In this document: positions 1 to 7,113 of the stretch, piece by piece
Position numbering within the stretch: position 1 is the stretch's first letter
How the letters are laid out: each line of letters starts with the position of its first letter
Assembly (NCBI GenBank): GCA_030592605.1
Contig: JAUVIT010000016.1
Span: 1 to 12,265 of the forward strand
DNA from: Bacteroidota bacterium
GTDB taxonomy: Bacteria; Bacteroidota; Bacteroidia; Bacteroidales; GCA-2748055
Direction: 5' to 3'
DNA: 12,265 nt
Made by a program: the position numbers and the translations under genes
Notes under the pieces: generated by a model
Databases searched by the model: none
Seen by the model: only the letters and a program-made list of their open reading frames with translations
Told to the model about the DNA's origin: nothing

Positions 1-1122
1 GAAGTTGGTGCTCATGCCACCCACCAGCTGTAACTCTATGGTTCTGTCAATAACCGAATACCGCAGGTTAAAGGGCAATTCCAGATAATCCAGGTGCTGC
101 TCAATTCCAGATTCTGAGGCCGGTATTGCGTTCAGCGCATAATCTGCTGGGGCATTAGCCCCGTTTTCCGCATTGATCTTGTATCCATTCATATAGATAT
201 CGCCTGAATAGGCAACAATATTACCAACTGAGTTACTCACAGTGTTGATATCGGCCATTTCCGATCCAGTCCCAAAGATCATGGCATCGCGACGCTGACT
301 AAACAATTTGATTCCGGGAGCCCCAATGGAAATCCCGGTTTTATTGTAATAGATGCCCGTTTCGATAGCGAGCCTTGAGTTCCTTCTGTAACTTACATGC
401 ACCCCAGTGGAATAAGACAGCATCCCTGACTCTGCCGAGTTGGATGGCAAGGCCACCGCTTCTGCATCACGATAACTATAGAGAGGTGAAACTGCAGCAC
501 CCACCATCCACCTTGGATCCCTCTTCTGATCCTGCTCGATGACGGGGAATGGATCCGTGTTTAGATCAAGGGCTGTATCAGGCAACAAAAGAGCAAGCGG
601 ATCGTTGGCTGTTTCAGGTTCACTTTCTGTTTCAGGATCAATTGCTGGTTCACTTTCTGTTTCAGGATCAATTGCTGGTTCACTTTCTGTTTCAGGATCA
701 ATTGCCCGTTCAGGTTCTACTATTGATTCAAATGTACTTATTGGATCCGTGTCAATTTCTGTCCGGTCTGCCTGCTGCATTGCCAAAGCCAGCTGAGCCT
801 CTCCCGGTTCTACCACCTCCACTTGTTTGCCTTCCTCTTGAACCTCTGCTATTTCCTTTACAGGTAAGTCCTTTTCTACCTGTGGCTCCTCCATTCGGGC
901 TTGTTCCCTGGGCAGATCCGGACCAAAAAAGTGAATGCCAAGTGTTATTACCAGGGCAATGGAGGCTGCGGTAGCAAGTAGCAGAATATACATTCCCCTC
1001 CTCTTCCTTCCATTGGAAATTTGTCCGGAGATGGCGTTCCATACCTTCTCAGGAGGATCTGCCTGGTAAGAACCCAGCTTCTCCTTCAAAAATCCCCTGT
1101 TCATATCTGTTTGATCACTCAT
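1..1122 (-). CDS. Membrane-anchored outer-membrane beta-barrel protein, candidate dual membrane-spanning anti-sigma factor (partial)
   Basis: My own translation is open for 374 codons and runs off the left edge, so the C-terminus is missing. Residues 1-43 form a short charged head with a PPEKVWNAI motif, as often found in proteins encoded after Bacteroidota ECF sigma factors; it has no His/Cys zinc anti-sigma motif. Residues 44-66 are a single membrane helix after an RKRR cluster. Residues 67 to about 200 are an acidic, Pro/Glu-rich linker containing three copies of a 10-residue repeat (about 138-167). From about residue 204 (RWMVGAAVSP) the sequence alternates like beta strands and resembles the PorT/OMP_b-brl_2 barrel family, including the stretch YLELPFNLRYS. 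The start ATG (1120-1122) overlaps the sigma factor stop codon as ATGA, which suggests translational coupling. The role as anti-sigma factor and envelope sensor is inferred from this architecture and from the Dma proteins of Bacteroides. A barrel protein unrelated to sigma control is the alternative. Confidence 0.8.
   Translation of the reverse strand, partial: MSDQTDMNRGFLKEKLGSYQADPPEKVWNAISGQISNGRKRRGMYILLLATAASIALVITLGIHFFGPDLPREQARMEEPQVEKDLPVKEIAEVQEEGKQVEVVEPGEAQLALAMQQADRTEIDTDPISTFESIVEPERAIDPETESEPAIDPETESEPAIDPETESEPETANDPLALLLPDTALDLNTDPFPVIEQDQKRDPRWMVGAAVSPLYSYRDAEAVALPSNSAESGMLSYSTGVHVSYRRNSRLAIETGIYYNKTGISIGAPGIKLFSQRRDAMIFGTGSEMADINTVSNSVGNIVAYSGDIYMNGYKINAENGANAPADYALNAIPASESGIEQHLDYLELPFNLRYSVIDRTIELQLVGGMSTNF
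619..710 (-). repeat. 30-bp in-frame tandem repeat, three copies
   Basis: The 30-bp unit beginning CACTTTCTGTTTCAGGATCA occurs at 621-650 and 651-680 exactly, and at 681-710 with two mismatches. It encodes a 10-residue unit of the type AIDPETESEP on the minus strand, inside the linker of the barrel protein. The period is a multiple of three, so gain or loss of a copy would change linker length without a frameshift. Confidence 0.93.
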
Positions 1123-1667
1123 CGTACAATAGCTGATCCATACATGGTTTTAATCTTTTCCTGCAAAATGACCCTGGCTCTGGAGAGGTTTGACTTGGAG
1201 GTTCCAATGGAAATTCCCAGCTCCTCACCGATCTCCTGGTGTGAAAATCCTTCAATTGCGTAAAGGTTAAACACCATCCGGTACCTGGGGGTCAGGGTCT
1301 GAATCAATCTCACAAGCTCTTCACAGCTAATCTTGTCAAGAGCATCATTCCCGGAATCCTCCTGATAATCCTCCCTTACTTCATCAACCTTCTGAAGAAT
1401 GACCTGGCTGCGGTACCTCTCCAGTGCTGTGTTAATCATCACCCTTCGAATCCAACCGGGCAGCGCTGCCGGGTTCTTCACCTGGTCCAGTTTTGCAAAT
1501 ACTTTAATGAACCCTTCCTGCATTATATCCTGGGCATCTTCTTCATTACTGGCATACTGCAGGCACAAACCATACATGGCTGATGCAAATCTTCGGTAAA
1601 GTTCCTCCTGGCTTTGTGAATTACCTCGTTTGCACTCCTTTAATAATATATCCAGCTTTTCTGCCAA
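1119..1667 (-). CDS. ECF-type RNA polymerase sigma factor (sigma-70 family)
   Basis: This 182-residue protein has the two-domain layout of an extracytoplasmic-function sigma factor. Region 2 spans about residues 22-85, with the core-binding and -10 recognition segment DAQDIMQEGFIKVF and the GWIRRVMINTALERYR helix. Region 4 spans about 115-168, with the helix-turn-helix FSHQEIGEELGISIGTSKS that contacts the -35 element. Length is usual for the family. The start is TTG at 1667-1665: an in-frame TAA lies just upstream, no ATG is available, and a perfect AAGGAGG lies 9 nt before the TTG. Its stop overlaps the start of the barrel/anti-sigma gene by 4 bp, the usual sigma/regulator arrangement. It presumably directs RNA polymerase to envelope-response promoters, possibly its own; the regulon cannot be read from this window. 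Confidence 0.95.
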   Translation of the reverse strand: MAEKLDILLKECKRGNSQSQEELYRRFASAMYGLCLQYASNEEDAQDIMQEGFIKVFAKLDQVKNPAALPGWIRRVMINTALERYRSQVILQKVDEVREDYQEDSGNDALDKISCEELVRLIQTLTPRYRMVFNLYAIEGFSHQEIGEELGISIGTSKSNLSRARVILQEKIKTMYGSAIVR

Positions 1668-1676
1668 TCCAGTTTT

Positions 1677-1683
1677 CCTCCTT
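1677..1683 (-). promoter_or_regulatory. Strong ribosome binding site for the TTG start of the sigma factor
   Basis: The minus strand reads AAGGAGG followed by 9 nt and then TTG. This full Shine-Dalgarno match is unlike the other genes here, most of which have none, and it decides the TTG as the start. Confidence 0.75.
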
Positions 1684-1744
1684 ATGCAAATTTATGCAAA
1701 TTGGCAGGATATCTCATCCCGAGTCACAGTACTATGATGCAAAT
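1682..1744 (-). repeat. Three ATTTGCAT octamers upstream of the sigma factor gene; possible operator and promoter
   Basis: On the plus strand TTATGCAAAT occurs twice in direct tandem (1682-1691 and 1692-1701), and the core ATGCAAAT recurs at 1737-1744. Spacings of 10 and 53 bp place the copies near the same helical face. On the minus strand the first pair also creates TAAATTTG (1687-1694), an exact TAnnTTTG -7 match, which would give a leader of only about 16 nt starting at the ribosome binding site. No good -33 TTTG is visible. An operator function is inference. Confidence 0.4.
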
Positions 1745-1869
1745 GATCATTCAGAGGTTGCGTACACAACCCTGAAGGCTTGGCATACATCTTGTTCTTG
1801 AAAAACAGACAGGGCCACAATATGAATCGCAGCTTTGCGTATTATAAACAGATGTAACTATTTAAAAAA

Positions 1870-3108
1870 ATGAAAACCCGTAGATTCTTACTCATATTTG
1901 CACTGGCGCCGTACATTCTCGGATACAGCTGCAGCCATGATATTACAAGCCTGGAATTCGATTACAACCTGAAGTCGGCCAAGGTGATCGAAACCAATAA
2001 CGAATTTGGCCTTGAGCTCTTAAAAAAAGTATTTGAAGCCGAAGAGGAAGCCAATGTGATGATCTCACCTGCATCGGTCAGTATTGCCCTGGGCATGGCT
2101 TATAATGGTGCCGAGACCACTACCCGCTTTGCTTTTGAAGAAGTCCTGAACTACGAGGGTCTCACCCGGGAGGAGGTTAACGAGATCACAAAGGAGCTTA
2201 TCCAGGTACTGGTGACCAATGTAAATGGCAACCTGCTGGAGATTGCCAACTCCCTTTGGTATGATGAAGGCTTCCCTGTGGAACCCGAATTTATCACTCT
2301 GAACAATCACTATTACGATGCCGAGGTGGAGGAACTGGATTTCGGAAGTGCAGAGGCAGTAAAAATAATTAACGACTGGGTGAATGGTAAAACCCATGGC
2401 AAAATTGAAGATATTATCGATAGTATCGATCCGGAAGTGATGATGTTCCTTATAAATGCAATCTATTTTAATTGCGTGTGGGAGGTGGAGTTTGATCCGG
2501 ATGACACCCATCAGGCCAATTTTTATAATGAAAATGGGAGCCTGTTTGGAAAGGTGGATATGATGCAGCTGGAAAGTACATTTAAGGTGTCAACCAACCA
2601 GTCTTTCAGCGCCGTGGAGCTTCCCTATAAAAATGGAAAATTTTCTATGTTTCTTTTCCTCCCCTCTGAAGAGAGCTCTGTGGATCTCCTGGTACAGGAG
2701 CTGGATGGAGCTGAATGGGAAGGCTGGATGAAGAGCTTTAAAGAACAGGAAGATTTCAGCGTTTATATGCCAAGATTCGAATTTGAATTTGAACGCTCAC
2801 TGGCAGATGATCTAAAGGCCATGGGACTGAATATTGCTTTTACGGAGCATGCTGATTTCTCTGGGATCAGTCCCGTTGATCTCCTGATTTCGGACGTGAT
2901 CCACAAGACTTATATCAAAGTGAATGAAGAGGGAACCGAAGCAGCTGCAGTAACAGCAGTAGTCATGGAGCCTACTTCCATCGGACCCATGAATGAGATC
3001 AGGCTGGACCGCCCCTTTCTGTTTGCCATAACAGAAAAGAGCAGCAAATCCATATTGTTTATGGGAAAAGTAGCTGAACCAGCTTATGCGTTTTACCTGC
3101 AGGATTAA
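1870..3108 (+). CDS. Serpin family protease inhibitor, predicted lipoprotein
   Basis: This 412-residue protein is a full-length serpin, a suicide inhibitor that traps serine (sometimes cysteine) proteases. The N-terminus is a signal peptide ending in an imperfect lipobox (LGYSC, Cys21), so it is probably lipid-anchored. Serpin landmarks occur in order: ISPASVSIALGMAYNGA, NAIYFNCVWEVEF, FLPSEES, FTEHADFSGIS, and the hinge VNEEGTEAAAVTAV, where the small residues (Gly355 to Ala363) mark an inhibitory rather than non-inhibitory serpin. The C-terminal DRPFLFAI follows. Counting 15 residues from the hinge Gly places the scissile bond near Thr369-Ser370. The segment to DRPF is about two residues longer than in alpha-1-antitrypsin, so P1 may be shifted. 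The start ATG follows an A-rich leader (ATTTAAAAAA). It is divergent from the sigma factor gene. The target protease is unknown; defence against host or competitor proteases, or control of self-proteolysis, is inference. Confidence 0.95.
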   Translation: MKTRRFLLIFALAPYILGYSCSHDITSLEFDYNLKSAKVIETNNEFGLELLKKVFEAEEEANVMISPASVSIALGMAYNGAETTTRFAFEEVLNYEGLTREEVNEITKELIQVLVTNVNGNLLEIANSLWYDEGFPVEPEFITLNNHYYDAEVEELDFGSAEAVKIINDWVNGKTHGKIEDIIDSIDPEVMMFLINAIYFNCVWEVEFDPDDTHQANFYNENGSLFGKVDMMQLESTFKVSTNQSFSAVELPYKNGKFSMFLFLPSEESSVDLLVQELDGAEWEGWMKSFKEQEDFSVYMPRFEFEFERSLADDLKAMGLNIAFTEHADFSGISPVDLLISDVIHKTYIKVNEEGTEAAAVTAVVMEPTSIGPMNEIRLDRPFLFAITEKSSKSILFMGKVAEPAYAFYLQD

Positions 3109-4496
3109 ATGTGGATCACCTCCCCATAGGCGGCTGCGGCAGCTTCCATGATCGCCTCCGACATGGTGGGATGCGGATGAATAGCCTTTATTATTTCTTC
3201 TCCGGTGGTCTCCAGTTTTCGGGCCACCACCAGTTCGGCAATCATCTCAGTTACGTTGGCACCAATCAGGTGTGCACCCAACAGCTCCCCATATTTCGCA
3301 TCGAACACCAGCTTGACAAATCCATCCCTGGCACCGGCAGCGGAAGCTTTCCCTGAAGCTGTGAAAGGGAACTTACCCACTTTCAGTTCATAACCTGCCT
3401 CCTTGGCAGCTTTTTCGCTCATCCCCACTGAAGCCACTTCCGGACTGGTATAGGTACATCCGGGAATATTCTTATAATCCACGGCTTGTGGCTTGTGCCC
3501 GGCTATTTTCTCCACGCAGGTAATTCCCTCAGCCGAGGCCACATGGGCCAGGGCAGGACCGCCCACAATATCGCCAATGGCATAAACACCATTCACATTG
3601 GTCCGGTAGAAATCATCCACCTTTACCTTGCCTTTTTCCATCTCAATCCCCAGCTCTTCCAATCCGATCCCCTCAATATTGGGAGTTACTCCAACGGCTG
3701 AAAGTACAATCTCCGCTTCCACTTCCTGCTCTCCCTTTGGGGTCTTGATCTTCACCTTGCACAGCTTGCCTGAGGTATCGACCGATTCCACCGAGGAGGA
3801 GGTCATTACCTTCATCTTAGCCTTCTTAAAGGAGCGTTCCAATTGCTTGGAGACCTCTTCATCTTCCAGTGGTACTACATTTGGAAGAAACTCCACCAGG
3901 GTCACCTGGCATCCCATGGTATTGTAAAAATTGGCAAACTCGCTACCGATGGCTCCGGAACCCACAACCACCATTGATTTCGGTAGAGCAGGTAAAGTCA
4001 TGGCTTCACGGTATCCTATGATCTTTTTCCCATCCTGTTTCAGATTGGGCAGCTCTTTGGAGCGTGCACCCGTGGCCAGGATAATATGATCAGCTTTTAC
4101 CTCCGAGACTTTACCGTCTGCATCTCTTACTTCAACAACACCGGGAGATTTTAGTTTCCCGGTGCCATTGATGACTTCGATCTTATTCTTTTTGAACAGA
4201 AACTCGATTCCCTTGCTCATTCCCTCGGCCACCGTACGGCTACGGCCCACTACTTTTTCAAAGTCGGGCTTTACCGAGCCATCCACAGCAATGCCATAAT
4301 CTGCAGCATGAAGGAAGTACTCGTATACCTGTGCACTTTTCAATAAGGATTTGGTGGGTATACATCCCCAGTTAAGGCAGATCCCTCCAAGGGATTCACG
4401 TTCAACTACTGCAGTTTTCAATCCCAGCTGGGAGGCACGGATGGCTGCAACGTACCCTCCTGGTCCGCTGCCAATCACTAAAAGATCAAAGTTCAT
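3105..4496 (-). CDS. lpdA: Dihydrolipoyl dehydrogenase (E3 component)
   Basis: This 463-residue flavoprotein reoxidises dihydrolipoamide with NAD+ in 2-oxo acid dehydrogenase complexes or the glycine cleavage system. Landmarks are the FAD-binding GSGPGG at residues 9-14, the redox-active disulfide in LGGICLNWGCIPTKS (Cys40 and Cys45), the NAD-binding VVVGSGAIGSEFA, the second FAD motif TNVNGVYAIGDI, and the C-terminal HPHPTMSE with catalytic His442 and Glu447. Length is normal. No E1 or E2 genes lie nearby, so the partner complex cannot be told from context. The stop codon overlaps that of the convergent serpin gene within TTAA, leaving no room for an intergenic terminator. Upstream, TAAATTCG (4522-4529, minus) is a one-mismatch -7 candidate. 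Confidence 0.97.
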   Translation of the reverse strand: MNFDLLVIGSGPGGYVAAIRASQLGLKTAVVERESLGGICLNWGCIPTKSLLKSAQVYEYFLHAADYGIAVDGSVKPDFEKVVGRSRTVAEGMSKGIEFLFKKNKIEVINGTGKLKSPGVVEVRDADGKVSEVKADHIILATGARSKELPNLKQDGKKIIGYREAMTLPALPKSMVVVGSGAIGSEFANFYNTMGCQVTLVEFLPNVVPLEDEEVSKQLERSFKKAKMKVMTSSSVESVDTSGKLCKVKIKTPKGEQEVEAEIVLSAVGVTPNIEGIGLEELGIEMEKGKVKVDDFYRTNVNGVYAIGDIVGGPALAHVASAEGITCVEKIAGHKPQAVDYKNIPGCTYTSPEVASVGMSEKAAKEAGYELKVGKFPFTASGKASAAGARDGFVKLVFDAKYGELLGAHLIGANVTEMIAELVVARKLETTGEEIIKAIHPHPTMSEAIMEAAAAAYGEVIHI

Positions 4497-4569
4497 TCTG
4501 GTTGGGTTTAATATTATCTCACGAATTTACGAGATTATAACAACCAAAACGAATTAGGGTTTACCCGAA

Positions 4570-4761
4570 TCAATAAAAATCTGCAGGATTCAGATGATCC
4601 TCATTTTTTCGGACCTCGTAATGAAGGTGTGGTCCTGTGGACTGACCGGTGTTTCCAACACTTCCGATCACCTCTCCTTTGCGCACCTTCATTCCGCAAA
4701 CAGTAGTGCCAGGCTCACTTTGAGCAGGTATACTACTATGCTCATTTGAAAAATGATGCAA
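4570..4761 (-). pseudogene. C-terminal remnant of an M23 (LytM-type) peptidase
   Basis: The last 40 or so codons match the end of M23 zinc metallopeptidases: KVRKGEVIGSVGNTG, then STGPHLHYEVRKN and NPADFY, including the HLH metal/catalytic motif. The first zinc motif (HxxxD) and all the upstream protein are absent. Before the KVRKG segment the reading (HHFSNEHSSIPAQSE) no longer fits the family, and the frame closes with a TAA just upstream. The intact enzyme would cut peptidoglycan peptide cross-links; this piece cannot. I therefore call it a decayed 3' fragment. The flanking gaps (4497-4569 and 4762-4881) hold no convincing gene: on the minus strand 4742-4861 is an open 39-codon stretch with only a TTG start and no recognisable family. 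Confidence 0.75.
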
Positions 4762-4881
4762 AACTTACCACAGATCCATCGAAATGCTTGTTAATAAGGG
4801 ATTTTACATGCTTTTGGAAGTAAACTTTTCGGGAGACTAAAGGATAGTACTCATGAAGCAAACGAATAACTATTTTTATAA

Positions 4882-6084
4882 TTATTCCAGGAAAAGATCA
4901 ATAAAAGTTGGCACACAGCGTGAAGCCAGGTTGTTGGGTGAGTTTTGCATAAAAGCGATACCCACATCCTCGGATGGACAGAAAGCAATCTCGGCCCTGT
5001 AGCCACGAATATATCCGCCATGATATACAATTTGACGTCCCTGGTAGTTATAGATCCTCCAGCCCAGGCTATAGTATCGCTCCCGGAAAGGTTTCCAGTA
5101 ACGGGTGTACTGCCATTTCAAGGGAGTGTATATGACAGGTGTAGATATGTTATTTAATACAGTATCGGACATCCATTCTGGTTTGTACCCCAGCAGGGCA
5201 AGAAGCCAACTACCCATATCGGAAATACTGGCATTCACCCCAGCTGCAGGCAATACGTTGTAATATCCTTCATGAAGATGAAGAGCCGTGTAACCTTTTT
5301 TAGTTCTCACATGGGGATAGGCCAGGTTGGGATTCCTGTCCATATCAACTGGTCCGGCCGATGCATCTGTCATCCCCAAGGGATTGAATATTCTCTCCTG
5401 CAGGAGCTCCTGGTAGGGTATCCCGGTGGCTCTCCTTACAATGGGATCAAGCATACTGAACATCACATTCTGGTATCCGTACAGTTCACCGGGGGGAGCT
5501 GAGATATCCACTTCGTCCAGGCGTTCAATAATGGTAGGTAAATCCTGATCGGCTTCCACCAGGTTATCAAAAGCATAGGGCACAAGTCCCGAAGTGTGAC
5601 TTAAAAGATTCCTGATGGTGAGGTCGGCCGTATTGACAGAATCCTTAAGCAAAAATCCCGGATAGTGTTCCACCACTCTGTCGTTTAGTGAAAAAGCGCC
5701 ATCCTGTTCCAGAATGCTGGCCAGCACACCTGCAAATCCTTTGGACACTGAAGCCATCCTGAAAAGGGTATGCTCATCCACCTCCTTCAGGCTCCCTTTC
5801 TCGCGCACCCCATAGGTTCCTGTATAAACGACTTCCCCTCCATGTACGATGGTAAAGGCTGCACCTACGGTGTTTGTGCTGTCCAACTCCTGTTCCATAA
5901 ACTGCACAAACTCCCGGAAAGGTGGGGCTAAATGTACTGGGTCCCTTTCCTCAACGGAGGGCGCAGGGACCTGTGCCGATATTGTTTCTATGGATTTTGT
6001 TCCCCTGGAAACAAAAATGGTGGCTGCAGAAAGCAGGATCACCATGAAAATCAATACTATTATTTTAAAAAACCGACCACGCAT
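4882..6084 (-). CDS. Serine beta-lactamase-like hydrolase (class C / penicillin-binding-protein-like fold)
   Basis: This 400-residue protein has an N-terminal hydrophobic segment (about residues 7-26) that is a signal peptide or membrane anchor, so it acts outside the cytoplasm. The beta-lactamase fold follows with its three signature sites: SVSK (nucleophile Ser112, Lys115), YQN (Tyr204, Asn206) and HGG (355-357) in place of KTG. Other family marks are HTLFRMASVSK, LLSHTSGLVPY, PPGELYGYQN and IFNPLGMTD. The family includes class C beta-lactamases, D,D-peptidases and esterases, and sequence alone does not choose between them. HGG in place of KTG is frequent among the non-lactamase members, so resistance should not be assumed. 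No in-frame start lies upstream before a stop codon. A -7 promoter match sits 39 bp before the ATG. The gene is separate from the SPFH gene by 94 bp. Confidence 0.93.
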   Translation of the reverse strand: MRGRFFKIIVLIFMVILLSAATIFVSRGTKSIETISAQVPAPSVEERDPVHLAPPFREFVQFMEQELDSTNTVGAAFTIVHGGEVVYTGTYGVREKGSLKEVDEHTLFRMASVSKGFAGVLASILEQDGAFSLNDRVVEHYPGFLLKDSVNTADLTIRNLLSHTSGLVPYAFDNLVEADQDLPTIIERLDEVDISAPPGELYGYQNVMFSMLDPIVRRATGIPYQELLQERIFNPLGMTDASAGPVDMDRNPNLAYPHVRTKKGYTALHLHEGYYNVLPAAGVNASISDMGSWLLALLGYKPEWMSDTVLNNISTPVIYTPLKWQYTRYWKPFRERYYSLGWRIYNYQGRQIVYHGGYIRGYRAEIAFCPSEDVGIAFMQNSPNNLASRCVPTFIDLFLE

Positions 6085-6123
6085 ACAGCACCTATCGTTA
6101 GCTCCTCTTACTATTCAATGGTG

Positions 6124-6131
6124 CAAAAGTA
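6124..6131 (-). promoter_or_regulatory. Candidate -7 promoter element of the beta-lactamase-like gene
   Basis: The minus strand reads TACTTTTGCACC, an exact TAnnTTTG match in an AT-rich gap, 39 bp before the start codon. A -33 TTTG at the usual distance is not visible, so the call rests on the -7 box and its location. Confidence 0.5.
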
Positions 6132-6178
6132 TAACTATATAAATAATTATAGCGCCGGTAAGCGAAAAAAATCACCTA

Positions 6179-7108
6179 TCAGGCTTTCTTGCTTGCATCA
6201 AAAACCTTGGTGGCCGTGGCAATGATGCTTGAGATATCTGTCAGGTTGGAAGGCAAAATCATGGTATTTGACTCCTTGGCCAGCTTCCCAAATTCCATAA
6301 GATATTGCTCTGCAATCCTCAGATTCACGGCGTCCTTTCCTCCTTTTTCATTGATAGCGATTGCAATGGCTCTGATCCCATTGGCTGTGGCCACAGCCAC
6401 CTGCTCAATCTCTGATGCCTTACCTTTGGCCTCATTAATCCGCTTCTGCATCTCCCCTTCCGATTCAGCGATCGCCTCCTGCCTGGAGCCTTCGGCCACA
6501 TTTATCTTTGCCTGCTTCTCGCCCTCCGATTCAGCAATCACAGCGCGTTTCTCACGCTCGGCACGCATCTGCTTCTCCATGGCATCTTTGATACTCTGGG
6601 GTGGAATGATATTTTTTACCTCGTAGCGGTTGACCTTAACTCCCCATGGATCGCTGGCCTTATCCACCGCAGAAACTATGCTGTTGTTGATGGTCTCACG
6701 CTCCTCAAAAGTACGGTCTAGTTCCAGTTTACCAATAATGCTCCGCATAGTGGTCTGGGCAATTTGGATCGATGCAAACTGATAATGATCAATGCCATAG
6801 GAAGCTTTCATGGGATCGATTACCTGCAAATAAAGAATTCCGTCCACCTCAACCGATATATTGTCCCTGGTGATACATATCTGAGATGCTACATCAATGG
6901 CCTGTTCCTTCAGTGTATGCCTATACCTCACCCGGTCAATAAAAGGCATGATGATATTAAAACCGGCCATCAGGGTAACCCGATATTTTCCCAATCTCTC
7001 CACGATATAGGCTTTGCGCTGGGGTACTACTTTGATAGAGGATAAGAGAATGATCAGTGCCAGGAGAATTAAGCCGGCATATACCAGAGTAAGTGCATTT
7101 ATTTCCAT
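6179..7108 (-). CDS. SPFH/band 7 (stomatin/paraslipin, QmcA-like) membrane protein
   Basis: This 309-residue protein has an N-terminal membrane helix (about residues 6-25), then the SPFH domain beginning VVPQRKAYIVERLGKYRV and including the PFIDRV and PWGVKV segments, to about residue 185. An Ala/Glu-rich coiled-coil region follows with two AESEGE repeats, then a C-terminal tail. Length and layout match bacterial QmcA/YbbK-type paraslipins. Such proteins form large ring-shaped oligomers in the inner membrane and are thought to organise microdomains or control membrane proteases. The gene lies 53 bp downstream of an NfeD-like gene on the same strand, the classic partner arrangement, so co-transcription is likely. 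Its own promoter is not evident; the gap is filled with short repeats. Confidence 0.95.
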   Translation of the reverse strand: MEINALTLVYAGLILLALIILLSSIKVVPQRKAYIVERLGKYRVTLMAGFNIIMPFIDRVRYRHTLKEQAIDVASQICITRDNISVEVDGILYLQVIDPMKASYGIDHYQFASIQIAQTTMRSIIGKLELDRTFEERETINNSIVSAVDKASDPWGVKVNRYEVKNIIPPQSIKDAMEKQMRAEREKRAVIAESEGEKQAKINVAEGSRQEAIAESEGEMQKRINEAKGKASEIEQVAVATANGIRAIAIAINEKGGKDAVNLRIAEQYLMEFGKLAKESNTMILPSNLTDISSIIATATKVFDASKKA

Positions 7109-7113
7109 AAGAA

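Noticed and set aside
549..974. Open frames on the plus strand across the repeat region, with repeated FLFQDQLLVH or SVSGSIAGSL units
   Set aside because: They are reflections of the 30-bp repeat on the strand opposite the barrel gene. The minus frame alone is continuous for 374 codons with a signature head, helix and barrel.
4504..4530. Imperfect inverted repeat TCTCACGAATTTACGAGA upstream of lpd as a possible terminator or operator
   Set aside because: Only the outer four base pairs match well, there is no T-run, and its location fits the lpd promoter region no better than chance.
4742..4861. Open 39-codon stretch on the minus strand (LLHEYYPLVSRK and onward) between the beta-lactamase-like gene and the M23 remnant
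   Set aside because: It has only a TTG start, no ribosome binding site and no recognised family, and it lies in a region that looks decayed. Chance or an unidentifiable remnant fits better.
4882..6084. Antibiotic-resistance beta-lactamase
   Set aside because: The fold and SxxK/YxN motifs are there, but HGG replaces KTG and the family is broad; sequence alone does not support a resistance claim.
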